Of a DNA stretch of 64,000 nucleotides, positions 24,901 to 34,800 are shown piece after piece; positions within the stretch are counted from its first letter, which is position 1, and each line of letters starts with the position of its first letter. The stretch is taken from assembly GCA_963969345.1 (NCBI GenBank), contig OZ017769.1, forward strand, positions 6,327,725-6,391,724. Direction: 5' to 3'. The notes beneath the pieces were generated by a model that was not told the DNA's origin, ran no database searches, and saw only the letters and a list, made by a program, of their open reading frames with translations. A program made the position numbers and the translations under genes. Source of the stretch: Turbatrix aceti. Its lineage: Eukaryota > Nematoda > Chromadorea > Rhabditida > Panagrolaimidae.

Positions 24901-26447
24901 AAAACTCACAAAAGGTCGTGAGAATAAATCTCACAGATGCCCATAATCGTGGTGTCGAGAACTCCGAGAGCTGTGGCGACGTGGGTTAGGCAGTTGTGCA
25001 CGATCCTAAAAAATAGCAATAATCAGGGCACTCGCCAAGACAAAAAAATTAAAAAAAAACCCACTCCAATCGGTTGTCGTAGTACTCAGTAAGAGCCTTG
25101 ACGGCATTCTGGGTCTTGTTCCGACGATTCATCTCCACAAAAGCCTCGGAAACGCCCTTTTCCTTTAAAAACTCGCTCAACTCGTAGAAAAAGGTTTTTG
25201 GGCCTTTGAAGCCGCGATACGTTTTCTGGATATCCTCGATGAACCGTTCTTGAAATTTGTCATTCGCGGCTTCGAGTCCGGTGGTCCCGTACTGGAGCAT
25301 CTCCCGGATGAAGATCAGGAAGTAAGTTAGCATGCCGTACCTAAAATTCGAGCAAATCGAGCATGAAAAGGCCATACACAAAAACCACTTACAGAGAAGC
25401 CAACTGGAATAGCCGCCGATGACGGAAATGAGAAAGTCCAAAGTTGTACTCGACGTAGACGGTGCTCTGTCCAGCGGTGAGCTCGTCGGGCAGCGGATCG
25501 GTTTCCGGGGGCTTGATCCAAGACGGCTTGTCGTAGGAAGCAAAGCCGTAGAGCACCTGGAGCGTCTGCCGTTGGTTGCTCCACGTCACGTCCAGAACGG
25601 TCAGGGACATGAAGTCGAACGTATCCGGTATAGCTTAAAAAAATTGACAGTTGCCCCAAAAAAACAAAAAAAAAATGCTCACTCCAGTGATCGTCGAGTT
25701 TGAGTTCCTCGAACAGAAGAAGACCGCTGGCGTACAGGTCAACCCATCCGTCCTCGGCAAATCCAACAAGGAGAGAGCTCCTGAGTTTTCCGCAAATGGA
25801 AACAACGATAAAGTCCCGGAGATTGCGAACAGCGTTTTCCGAATCCTTGGACGCTTCTTGGTTGAACGAAAACGCGTCAGAGGTCAGCATCGTGTCAAAA
25901 AGCACGTCTTTCGCTGCCGCGGGTGCAGTATTGCTCTTGTCGTCGACGAGAAGCCATCGAAGACCCTCAGTGTAGGTTTTCTTCACGGGCATGGTGTACA
26001 TGATGACCCCCGTGGCCGTCGACATGAAGTGCAGCACGTTGTGGCTCATTGCAGCGACCAGGACCGATCCATCCGGCGCCCAGCAGAGGGCCTCGACCTT
26101 TGTGTTGCTGGGGACTTCCGGAGCCTTCCAAGGATCGCTCCAGAAGCCGACTGCGTCTTTTAGGTTTTGCTGAACTCAAATGGTAAAAATACAGTCCTAA
26201 ATGCCGTCAGACTCACCTTCCAACAAGTCTTGATTCCCGACCGACGAACGACGACTTCATTACTCGAGTAACAAACCGCGACGAGATCTTCTGTGGGATT
26301 GAAAACATGATGGATGATTTTCAGCTGGAAAGGATCCAAAAAAGTTTATGTTTCCCAAAACGAAGAATTAACACTCACCTTCGATGCGCTTTTGTAAGGC
26401 CTAGCTTCGCCCACTTTGGGGGGAAACTGGGCATTTCGGCCTGCCAT
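21991..26447 (-). CDS. ANAPC4: Anaphase-promoting complex subunit 4 (likely)
   Basis: Twelve minus-strand exons join in frame to 1135 residues: 26447-26379, 26324-26217, 26169-25683, 25633-25393, 25340-25065, 25005-24910, 24862-24439, 24375-23761, 23547-23266, 23210-22931, 22567-22293, 22245-21991. The start looks like the APC4 WD40 domain (EDLVAVCYSSNEVVVRRSG, VEALCWAPDGSVLVAAM, VDLYASGLLLFEEL). A long helical middle follows (for example FVEMNRRNKTQNAVKALTEY and VDLMKQLKFAL), then an acidic region and a second beta-rich part. APC4 is a scaffold of the cell-cycle ubiquitin ligase APC/C. Human APC4 is about 808 residues, so this protein is clearly longer, and the C-terminal half is hard to align by eye. 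Another large WD40-headed scaffold is possible. Confidence 0.72.
22593..22915. repeat. GTTCGCGAAC-type repeat in ANAPC4 intron 10
   Basis: Begins CAGGGTTTTGTGAACG and ends CGTTCACCAAAACAACCCC, near-inverse ends, with TTTGTTCGCGAAC and GTTCATGTTCGTTC words at both sides of an AT-rich core. It looks like a non-autonomous DNA element related to that at 31419-31642. No good target duplication is visible. Confidence 0.6.
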
Positions 26448-26677
26448 AAATAAATAATATACGGTCAGTCAATTGAACAGAATGGCACGACCGGGATTCA
26501 AAACGTCAGACGCCAAAAAAACCCGCTTGATTTGAGGAGAATGCTGTTGGGCGCACGATGCCAAGAGTCGGCGTTTAACGAGGTGCGTTTCGCTCGGGTT
26601 CTTTCGGCGTTTCAACACAGATCCCTGAAGCCAGGCCGTCGTTCCGGCTCGGTGTAGTTCCTTATTTTTCGAGTACT
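26448..26677. promoter_or_regulatory. Compact bidirectional promoter ANAPC4 / GOLGA7
   Basis: Only 230 bases lie between the two divergent start codons, so both promoters must share this segment. No TATA box or clear binding site stands out. Confidence 0.5.
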
Positions 26678-27248
26678 ATGGAAGACTGCCTCGAGCGTCA
26701 GATTCACCTGAGCGAGTGCAAGAAGGTTTTCATCCAGCGAGACTACACGCAAGGTTTGCAAGTGCGTTTTGCCGCCGATTTTCCGCCGGAGTTGGACAGC
26801 AAGGTCGGTTTTACCTGTGATTTCGTGTGAACTGAGTTAGTTTTCGGATTTCAGATCGACCCCGCGGTATGGACGAACTTTATCACGGCGTTGAACGACC
26901 GCTACGAGAGAGCAGATTCCGTGACGTGCGCTTCCATTGTGGAATCGTCCATCAGCTTTCTGACGTGCAATCTCTCCCGGTTCTGCTACCCGTCGGTGTG
27001 GAATCAGGTGCTCAAGGAGGTGGATATCTTCATCGAGGAACGCAACCGGGCAATTTTTATACCGAACAATCTGTTTGTCAGGGACCCTGCGACCAAGGGG
27101 CTTCGAGTTGTGAGTTCTTCGATTCTGTTGCAACGCACGCATTTTTTCATTTTAGATCGAAGTAAATATCCTCGATGAAACAGTACAGCTACCACCACAA
27201 CCACACGAATCCTCCATCACGACGCCCATGCTGACGCCTCGTAATTGA
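26678..27248 (+). CDS. GOLGA7: Golgin subfamily A member 7 (palmitoyltransferase accessory protein)
   Basis: Three exons (26678-26803, 26855-27109, 27156-27248) in frame give 157 residues; human GOLGA7 (GCP16) is 137. Close family matches run through the protein: KKVFIQRDYTQGLQVRF, DFPPELDSKIDP, the helical core ending VLKEVDIFIEERN, and DPATKGLRVIEVNILDE. GOLGA7 is a Golgi-associated protein that binds and stabilises ZDHHC9/Erf2-type palmitoyltransferases acting on Ras. The core keeps two cysteines (LTCNLSRFC) near the place where the human protein is palmitoylated. The C-terminal 20 residues (Pro/Thr-rich) are extra. PARS2 follows 331 bases downstream, and no gene lies between them. Confidence 0.9.
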
Positions 27249-27579
27249 CGGCCGCCTTTTCGCGCCTTCCATCCAGTTCTCCATCGGTTACGGGATTCCT
27301 GGCTGTCTGTTGGCCTTCTTCTGACCGGCAACAGCCCAATCACACATTCACACTCATCATCTTTGCACCATTTTTTAACTCCTCTTATTTTTTAAATGTT
27401 TGTTTTATTTTGTTCTCATCTTGTACCCACGTTCACGTTCACGTTCGTAACTCGTTCTAGATTGCGTAAATCGTCTCAGGACCTAACTCATAAAATCGAC
27501 GGTCTCAAAAGTGAATTCTTCTTTACGATACATTTCTTGTTGGGGGTAGGGATTTCTTGTCAGGACCAATTTGTTGTAG

Positions 27580-29057
27580 ATGGTGCTGCACAGGGCATCT
27601 CGCCTCTACCTACGGCAACTTGCGCCGAATGCCGTGAAGAGCAAGTGTCTGAGTCACCAGCTGCTCCAGACGAATGGCTTCGTCGCGCCTTCGAAGAGCG
27701 GGCTCATCACGACCCTGCCACTCGGCCAGAGGGTCGTCGGGAAACTTGTCAGGATAATCGACGATGAACTGACCGCCATTGGGTGCCAGAAAATGGAAGT
27801 TCCGGCCCTGGCGAGCGAGAAGCTGTGGTCCCAGTCCGGGCGATGGGACAAGATGGGCAGCGAGATGTTCACGCTGACCAACCGGGTCGACGAAAAATAC
27901 TGTCTCCAGCCGACGGCGGAGGAGATGTTCACGCTGGTTGTCAAGGCGCTGGGCGGCATCAGCGAGCGGATGCTTCCTCTCATGCTCTATCAGGTGCGGG
28001 AACAGTCTGGCTTTTAAAAGCTTGGGCCTAAAATAAAAAATAAATAAAAAAATTGTGTTTAAGACCAGCGCAAAGTTCCGGGACGAGATGAACCCTCGCT
28101 TCGGCTGGCTACGGGCCAAGCAGTTCCTCATGAACGATCTATACACGTTCGACGCTTCGTCGTCTGCCGCTGTGGCTACCTACGATGCCGTAGCCGAGGC
28201 GTATCGCAAGATTTTTGTTGACCGCCTCCAACTCGGAGGCTTTCTGAGACGGGTAAAAGCGGACGCCGGCGTGATGGGCGGCGACGTCTCCCACGAGTAC
28301 CACCTGCCGAATCCATCTGCGGAGGACGTGGTCGTAGAGTGTGCTGAATGTTCAGTGGTCGCTAAGAAGGACGAAGTCATCGGGGACAACCTGTGCAACT
28401 CGCCCGACTGCAGGTGTCCTCCACCGACCGAACTGACCACCGTCGAGGTCGGGCACACCTTTCAGCTCGGCGAGTTTTATTCCAAGGTTTTTGATGTGAG
28501 TTTGGGGATCTTTGAAGGGGTTTAGATGGCTGGAAACTCAAAACTGGAAATTTAGACGGTATCGCCGAGCGGGAAGCCCTTCTTCATGTGCTGCTTCGGC
28601 CTGGGCGTGACGCGCATTATCGCGGCGGCTATCGACTGTCTTTCCAAGTCAAACAAAGCCATGCGGTTGCCAGAAGCTCTTACACCCTTCAAACTGGCTA
28701 TCGTGCTGCCTAAGGGCCAGACACCGGGACATTTGTTTGCCGCGAGCTTTCTGCATCAACTAGATGAGGTCTGCTCGGTACTGGAGCCGATCGTGAATGC
28801 AAAAGCGCTTTTTTCAGCTCCCAAACCTGCGGGATGAAATCCTCGTCGACGACCGGGACAAATCCATCGGGCGCCGGCTCAATGAACTCAACCAGCTGGG
28901 CATCAGACACGTTCTCGTCGCTTCCGGGCACAAACACGTGGATCCGACAGCGACGCAGACACTCGAGTACTACCAAACTCACTCGAGCGACGACGGCATT
29001 CATCTGACATCTAAGCTTACGCATAGCCAAGTTTTTGACCTCGTGCGGCAATTGTGA
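27580..29057 (+). CDS. PARS2: Prolyl-tRNA synthetase, mitochondrial
   Basis: Four exons (27580-27993, 28064-28495, 28556-28777, 28818-29057) give about 435 residues; human PARS2 is 475. Class II synthetase motifs appear in order: motif 1 around LPLGQRVVGKLVRII; motif 2 FRDEMNPRFGWLRAKQFLMN; motif 3 CCFGLGVTRIIAAAID. The C-terminal anticodon-binding domain has DDRDKSIGRRLNE. The protein charges mitochondrial tRNA(Pro). The basic N-terminal 25 residues (MVLHRASRLYLRQLAPN) suit a mitochondrial presequence. The last intron is 40 bases if the donor is GTACTG at 28778; a GTCTGC donor at 28769 would also keep frame and drop three residues. A TTGTCAG acceptor lies 16 bases before the ATG. Confidence 0.92.
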
Positions 29058-29501
29058 CGATTTATTTGTTTGTTGGACATGATAGGCGATTTGGTTAAAG
29101 TTATACGCGTTTGGGTTCATTCTGGAGGTTCAGGGGTTACGATTCCCGTGGAATATACAAAATAAAAATCCGTAGAATCCTGACGGCAGAAATCACCACT
29201 GAAGAATATCGTGCACAAAAAGCATTCCAAGTTTGTTGGGTTTTTTGAAGAACAGAAGCTTTGTTGTCAATTTATTTATTCCGGAGTGTTTCGCGGGTTT
29301 TATTCTTTGTGGAACGTCTCGCAAGCAAGCAGCCCAGTTCGTCTGCACATTTATTGCAAGCTGTTTTTTTATTATCGCGGAGAACACTTTTTAGCAGAGC
29401 AGCGACTTTCGTGCAGTTTTGGCTGCTGCGCAGTTTGACCGTTGACCTTTCCTTTTTTTTATCACCGGCGACTTATCGAGCGAAGAAAGACTTTCAGAAA
29501 A
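29058..29501. other. PARS2 3' flank and ALDH9A1 leader
   Basis: Contains a poly(A) signal AATAAA at 29161-29166 for PARS2 and a T-rich region. The acceptor GACTTTCAG ends at 29497, 4 bases before the ALDH9A1 ATG. No gene lies between. Confidence 0.5.
29161..29166 (+). terminator. Poly(A) signal AATAAA of PARS2
   Basis: Canonical hexamer 104 bases after the PARS2 stop codon. Confidence 0.6.
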
Positions 29502-31299
29502 ATGCGATTGCTGCAATTACCGCTCTTTTCTTCACGCAGGATGGCGTCCACACTTTTCCAGGACATCCTCCATAATCCTTACTTTTTCGACGGAAAAATA
29601 CAGAATCTCACCGATTCTCAGACGGTAAATTTGTGGTTCATTTCTGGGAAATATAAACTATGGTGTTTTTCTGCAGCGCGAGTCGTTCGAAGTGCACAAC
29701 CCTGCTACCGGCGAGCTTCGAGGCCGCATAGTGTCTGCTTCTGACGCCGATGTCGACAAGATCGCAGGCCTGGCAAATAAGGCTCAGCCTGGATGGGAGA
29801 ATCTGGATGCTTTTCAGCGCGGTTCTATTTTGAACAAGGCTGCTGACAGCCTTATTGTACGTTTTTGTTCTTTTGCGTTTTGGCAGCCCAAAAAACATGG
29901 GCAGTGTTTTTATTGTTACAGGCCCGATGCGACGAAATCGCAAAATTCGAATCACTGCTCTGCGGAAAGACGGTAACAGAAGCCGCGATGGACGTCATGT
30001 CGAGTGCCCAGACGCTGCAGTATTTCAGTGGCGTCGCGCTGGCCTCGCTCAAAGGTAGGATTCTATTTTTTTACCGCGCATCAACCTAATTTACTGGTTT
30101 ATAGGCGAGTACTACGACATCAACGGCCCCAACAGCGGCGTTGTCGCCTACACCCGACGCGTGCCCTACGGCGTAGTTGGCTGCATCGGGCCCTGGAACT
30201 ATCCCCTGCAGACGTGCATCTGGAAAGTGGCCCCCGCCTTGGCGACCGGCAACACGGTTGTTTACAAGCCCAGTCCGTTGGCTGCGCTTTCACCCGTGCT
30301 CTTTGGCGTGATCCTGGCTGAAAGTGGCCTTCCGCCAAACGTGTACAACGTCCTCCAGGGCGAGGGAGGCACCGGACAAGCGCTTTGTCTACAGAAACTC
30401 GTCCGTAAACTGTCATTTACCGGGTCCATTGCCACGGGGTTGAAAGTGCAGCAGCTCTGCGCGCAGAAGAATCTCAAACCGGTCACGCTTGAGCTCGGCG
30501 GAAAATCTGCGCTGGTCATCTTTGCTGATTCTGACTTTGCCACCGCGGTCGAGGCTGCGCATAATGCTAACTTTATCAACCAAGGTCAGGCGTCTTTTTT
30601 TTATACGATTTTTAAGGCGGCGTCGATTTTTTAGGCCAAGTCTGCACGAATGCGACCCGCGTCTTCGTCGAACGACCCTTTGTTGAGCGTTTTACGGCAG
30701 CAATCGTGGATGCCACAGCGAAACTGCCCATCGGGGATCCTTTGGACAAAGACACCAAAGTCGGCCCCATGGTGTCTAAAGACCAGATGACCAAGGTGGA
30801 GGCCATGGTCCGGCGAGCCGTCGAGCAGGGCGCCGTCGTCCTGACCGGCGGAACCCGAGCCCAACCCAGTGGCTTCGAAAAAGGATACTACCTGCGACCG
30901 ACGATCCTCTCCAACGTCACGGACGACATGGACATTGCCCAGGAAGAAATCTTCGGCCCCGTCATGCTGATCATGCCGTTTGACACCGAAGAAGAGGCGG
31001 TTCAGCGCGCGAACAACACGGATACAGGCCTTGCTGCTGGGGTTGTTACTGGGTAAGTAGGGAGAATGCTGGGCAACGGTGCAAAAATGTTTGGTTTCAG
31101 GGACGCTACCCGGGCCCATCGCGTTTCGAACAAGCTGGAAGCCGGCACGGTGTATATCAACTCCTTCAACGATTGCTACGCTCACGTGCCGTTCGGTGGC
31201 TTGAAGGACTCGGGCTACGGTCGCGAGAACTGCGTCGAGACCATCTATGAGTACTCACAGATCAAGACGTTCTACAAGAACTTCAACACCGGAAATTAA
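29502..31299 (+). CDS. ALDH9A1: 4-trimethylaminobutyraldehyde dehydrogenase-like (ALDH9 family)
   Basis: Six exons (29502-29624, 29677-29856, 29922-30054, 30105-30584, 30635-31052, 31101-31299) give 510 residues. All aldehyde dehydrogenase motifs are present: the oxyanion Asn in GPWNYP, the NAD-binding SFTGSIATG, the general base Glu in LELGGKS (about 275), the nucleophile Cys at 309 in GQVCTNATRVFVE, and EEIFGPVM. The sequence around GKT, EYYDINGP, YTRRVPYGVVG and PFGGLKDSGYGREN fits ALDH9A1/betaine-aldehyde dehydrogenases. ALDH9A1 oxidises 4-trimethylaminobutyraldehyde in carnitine synthesis. A 13-residue basic head before the second Met (MRLLQLPLFSSRR) could target mitochondria, although ALDH9 is usually cytosolic. 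Substrate is inferred from family likeness only. Confidence 0.88.
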
Positions 31300-31418
31300 T
31301 TGATTGGTAATTGTAGTGTAGGTTATTTATGTTTGGCTGATGAATAACGTAATTAGCGTTTGGCAGCAGGAGGGGTTGAAATGGGGCTGCAGGCTGATTT
31401 TCGCTTCAAGATGTGAAC

Positions 31419-31642
31419 CAGGGCGCGAACGAACGTTGAACAAATTTTTTAATCAATGTGAAATTTTATTTTCCCTTGAAAAAAAATTGAAAATTTCAGC
31501 AGTCCACAGAATTTTATGGATGTTATTTGCCATTTTTTTTGTCAAACAATTTTGACACTGTTTCCCTAATTTTATATCAATTTTTGTTTGTTTTATCTGT
31601 TTGGAAAATTTTACTTTGTTTGCGAACGTTCGAACAACCCTA
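31419..31642. mobile_element. Short hAT-like element with diverged target duplication
   Basis: 224 bp starting CAGGGCGCGAACGAACGTTG and ending CGAACGTTCGAACAACCCTA, near-inverse ends. The 8-bp flanks ATGTGAAC (31411-31418) and ACGTGAAC (31643-31650) match at 7 of 8 positions, fitting an aged hAT target duplication. The interior is AT-rich without coding. It shares its GTTCGCGAAC-like ends with tracts in MAP3K4, ANAPC4 and CHD1 introns. It lies between the converging ALDH9A1 and synaptotagmin-like genes. Confidence 0.7.
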
Positions 31643-31772
31643 ACGTGAACGATCCTATCTAGAATCCTTGTTTTCGGGACTGGCATCTAATATTTTTTTT
31701 GTTATTTGTTGTTTTCCACGTTGAAATGACGAATGCATCGTAACGGGCTGGTTTATTGTCAAACCCATCCCA

Positions 31773-31778
31773 TTTATT
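31773..31778 (-). terminator. Poly(A) signal AATAAA of the synaptotagmin-like gene
   Basis: Minus-strand hexamer 57 bases after the stop codon. Further copies lie at 31819-31824 and 31752-31757, so the exact one used is unknown. Confidence 0.5.
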
Positions 31779-31834
31779 AAAAACAACTGGTAATAATTTA
31801 AAGTGTGTGCTTCCATGTTTTATTCATGCCGGTC

Positions 31835-34800
31835 CTACGGCTGAAGTTGGAGTTGGTCGATTATCTTTGTAGAGGGATTCTCGATGATTTGCCGCCAAAA
31901 GGTCTGTGTAATTTTTTCGGGCTTATTCGGGTCTGCAATGCATAAATATTTATACATACATTAGTATGTTATTTTGTGTCACGTCATTGACGAATAACTC
32001 ACCGTTGAGGTAAAAGAGCAAACGTCCAATGTACCGGTTGTTGTTTGAGTTCTCGCGGTCCCAAACCGAGATTTCCAGTGCTCTGAAACATTCTCATGAC
32101 ATCAGAGTTCGCGGCACTGAGACGGGCCGTGTTTTGCGTCCCGTACATAATCCAATAATCCCGCGCGAACGAAGAAACGCACCTTCTTTTCATTTTTTCC
32201 AAGCTTTGGTCCTGGATGACGATATCGTAGTTCCAGAAGGGCTCGTGTCCGTTGTTGCTGAACTCTGCGAGACAGCTGCGTGCGGAGATTACAATTTTTC
32301 TGTTGGAAAGCATGTTTCTGAAATCCGACCGTTTCGGAGAAGGTCAATTGATGCAACTTGTGACTCACGCTTTGACGAAAGGCTTCTTAGCGAGAATCGG
32401 TGGATCTCCGGTGAGATTGTTTCCGCTCTTGGCGACGAAATGAACGTCGCCGCGCATTCTTTTATCGTCGCGCAGCACGAACCAAAGCTCGAAGCGAAGA
32501 GCGCCCCGGCGGGTCACAAAATCCGGCGAAGACTGTCGGTCGAGGGCCGAACAAGGTCGCGACACTTCTCCGACGTCTTTGTACAGCGGGAGCCAGAAGG
32601 CGTCCCCACTGGACCAGGGGTATTCCTCGATGCGAATCTGACCCTCGCCCAGCAGAGATTTTTTGGAAAACGTGTCAACGTGATAAATTTGGAAAAGAAG
32701 AGTTCGGTCGTCGAGCTCGAATTTTGTGAGGTTGGCGAACTGAAAAACATCGCGTGAGTCATCTTCCGTCTGCATCTCACATCAGCTGTGGTCTGTTCTG
32801 CAGCGTTTATCGCGGCACACGTCAGTCACATGTCAGTGACAAGACGTTATCTAATTGCCGCGGCGCGAGTTAGACTCGAAATTAAATTTCATGCAAAGGT
32901 CACATCTTGTATGGCTGGAACGTACCTTGAGAACGTCGCCGAAGACAGGGCTGAACGAGTTACGCCGCACCTTGGTCTTGACCCTGCTGTGCTCTTCGTA
33001 GCCGTCGTCTGGCAGCAAAGACACGTAGACAATGGCATTTGGGTTATGTCGCCCGAAATGCGGCAAATCCCGGCATTCGAGCACGTGCACGTCCAAACAG
33101 CCTTTTTCGCAGTCGTAGACGAGGCGGAAGCACACCTGGCCGACGGTGGGGTCGATGGAAGGCGTCGGGGAAAGCGAGATGCGCGACGGCGAAGTTCCGA
33201 AGGTCGGGAGACAAAGACTGTCAAAACTGGTGTTCTGGATGGCGCCGAGCGGCGGAGCGTGGAGGGCATCGCCGGTAGCCGGCGACGACTGCTGGCGGAC
33301 GTAGTCGGCAGAAGCCGAGCGCTTCGTGGGCGATGCGAGCATCGGCAGCATCGGAGAGGTACAGCGGGACGAAGTCAGTGCTTCGCGACTGTTCAGGAGG
33401 TTTTGTGACAACCGAAGCGAGTACTGGGATACTGAAAGGACAAGTTTTACAGGCGCACGTTTTACTCAGCGTAGGGAGAGGCAGGCCGGGGGCAGGACAA
33501 GTCAGCTGGCGCCTGACTTGCCTGTGCCCTCCCCCTCCCCCCCTGGCCAACCTACTCGTGTCAGCGTCGGTCGAGGATGTCATGCCGGACTTGGATCTCT
33601 CGTGATCGTGGCTCGGACAAAGGCAGAGACAGCGCGAACACGAGCACATGGATCCTTTCCGGTAGTTGGTGTGGTGTGGGATTTCGAGACTCAGTGCAAC
33701 AGCGCCGTCCGGCACGTTGAGCGAGTTGGAACGCATCTGGCGGAGAGGCTTGCCTCTCAACATGTCTCCGATGCAGTCTTCGGTCCTTCAACGATTACGA
33801 TAACGATAACGTGTTCAACCGGGCGTAAGCTATCAGCGCGGTTCGCAGAAATACAGTCTAGAATAGGACGGAGCTGTTTCAATGTCCGCTTAATTTTAAT
33901 TTACAAAACTACGGTGAAAGCTGCGTACAGCACGGCACCTAGCATGCCTAGGCCGGAAAAAGTGTTTTTACAGTTTTTGTTCTCTTTATATCCCTTTTCA
34001 CGTGGATTAGGATCCCTTCGGCACGTTCCGCGCCGAGGATAAACTTTGTAGCGAGTCCGGGATCCGCAAAACAAAACTGCAACGTCACGACAGCGGCTAT
34101 ACAGGCTTCCGCACGCATAGCTGCTCACCAGAAGCAAAACATAGCGTAATATAGCGTGTAACCATGCGTCAACAACAGCCAAATGAAGTCCAAACAAATT
34201 GGAATGCGATTCATTACAAACAAAAAAATATTACGACAAAGCCACACAAAGATTTTTTCAGTGGTCAGGAATGGTCTTCGGCCACGAAAAAGTCATGAAA
34301 CAAAAAAAGCAATTCATTCGGGATCTGGATCTGTACTTCGTTGTCGGGTGCACACGCTGCTGCAAAAGGTATACATACTCGGGATTCGGGGAACAATGCA
34401 TGCCAGGAACGGTCGTCTGTGCAAAAGACATGTTTTTCGGATACTTGCGCTTTTGCAGGGGAGATGCCGGCGGGCGGAGGGGACTGACTAGTCTCTAAAC
34501 ATTCAAAAATATGTATTTAAACGTCAAAAAGGTGGATGTCTACGAGAGATGGATACGGCCGCTGCGCTGCTGTCTTCGTCTAACATACTAAGCTGCTCGC
34601 AATAGTAACTCTCAATTGGGGGAAGAAACAAATATCGGAACGTAAGCAGGCCAACACGAGGAGACGTCTTGTCTCAATGGCAGCTTCCCGGCTATAAAAA
34701 TAGTATCAGCTATTTAATAAATATGTTTGTTTGTGCCTAATGGCCGCAATACGCATCCGAGATGTTTCCACGCGCTTTTATGGGACGTCTGCTTTTTTTT

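Noticed and set aside
34199..34498. 99-residue Cys-containing frame on the plus strand in the synaptotagmin-like intron
   Set aside because: No signal peptide, no family likeness and no nearby splice or poly(A) signals; likely chance.
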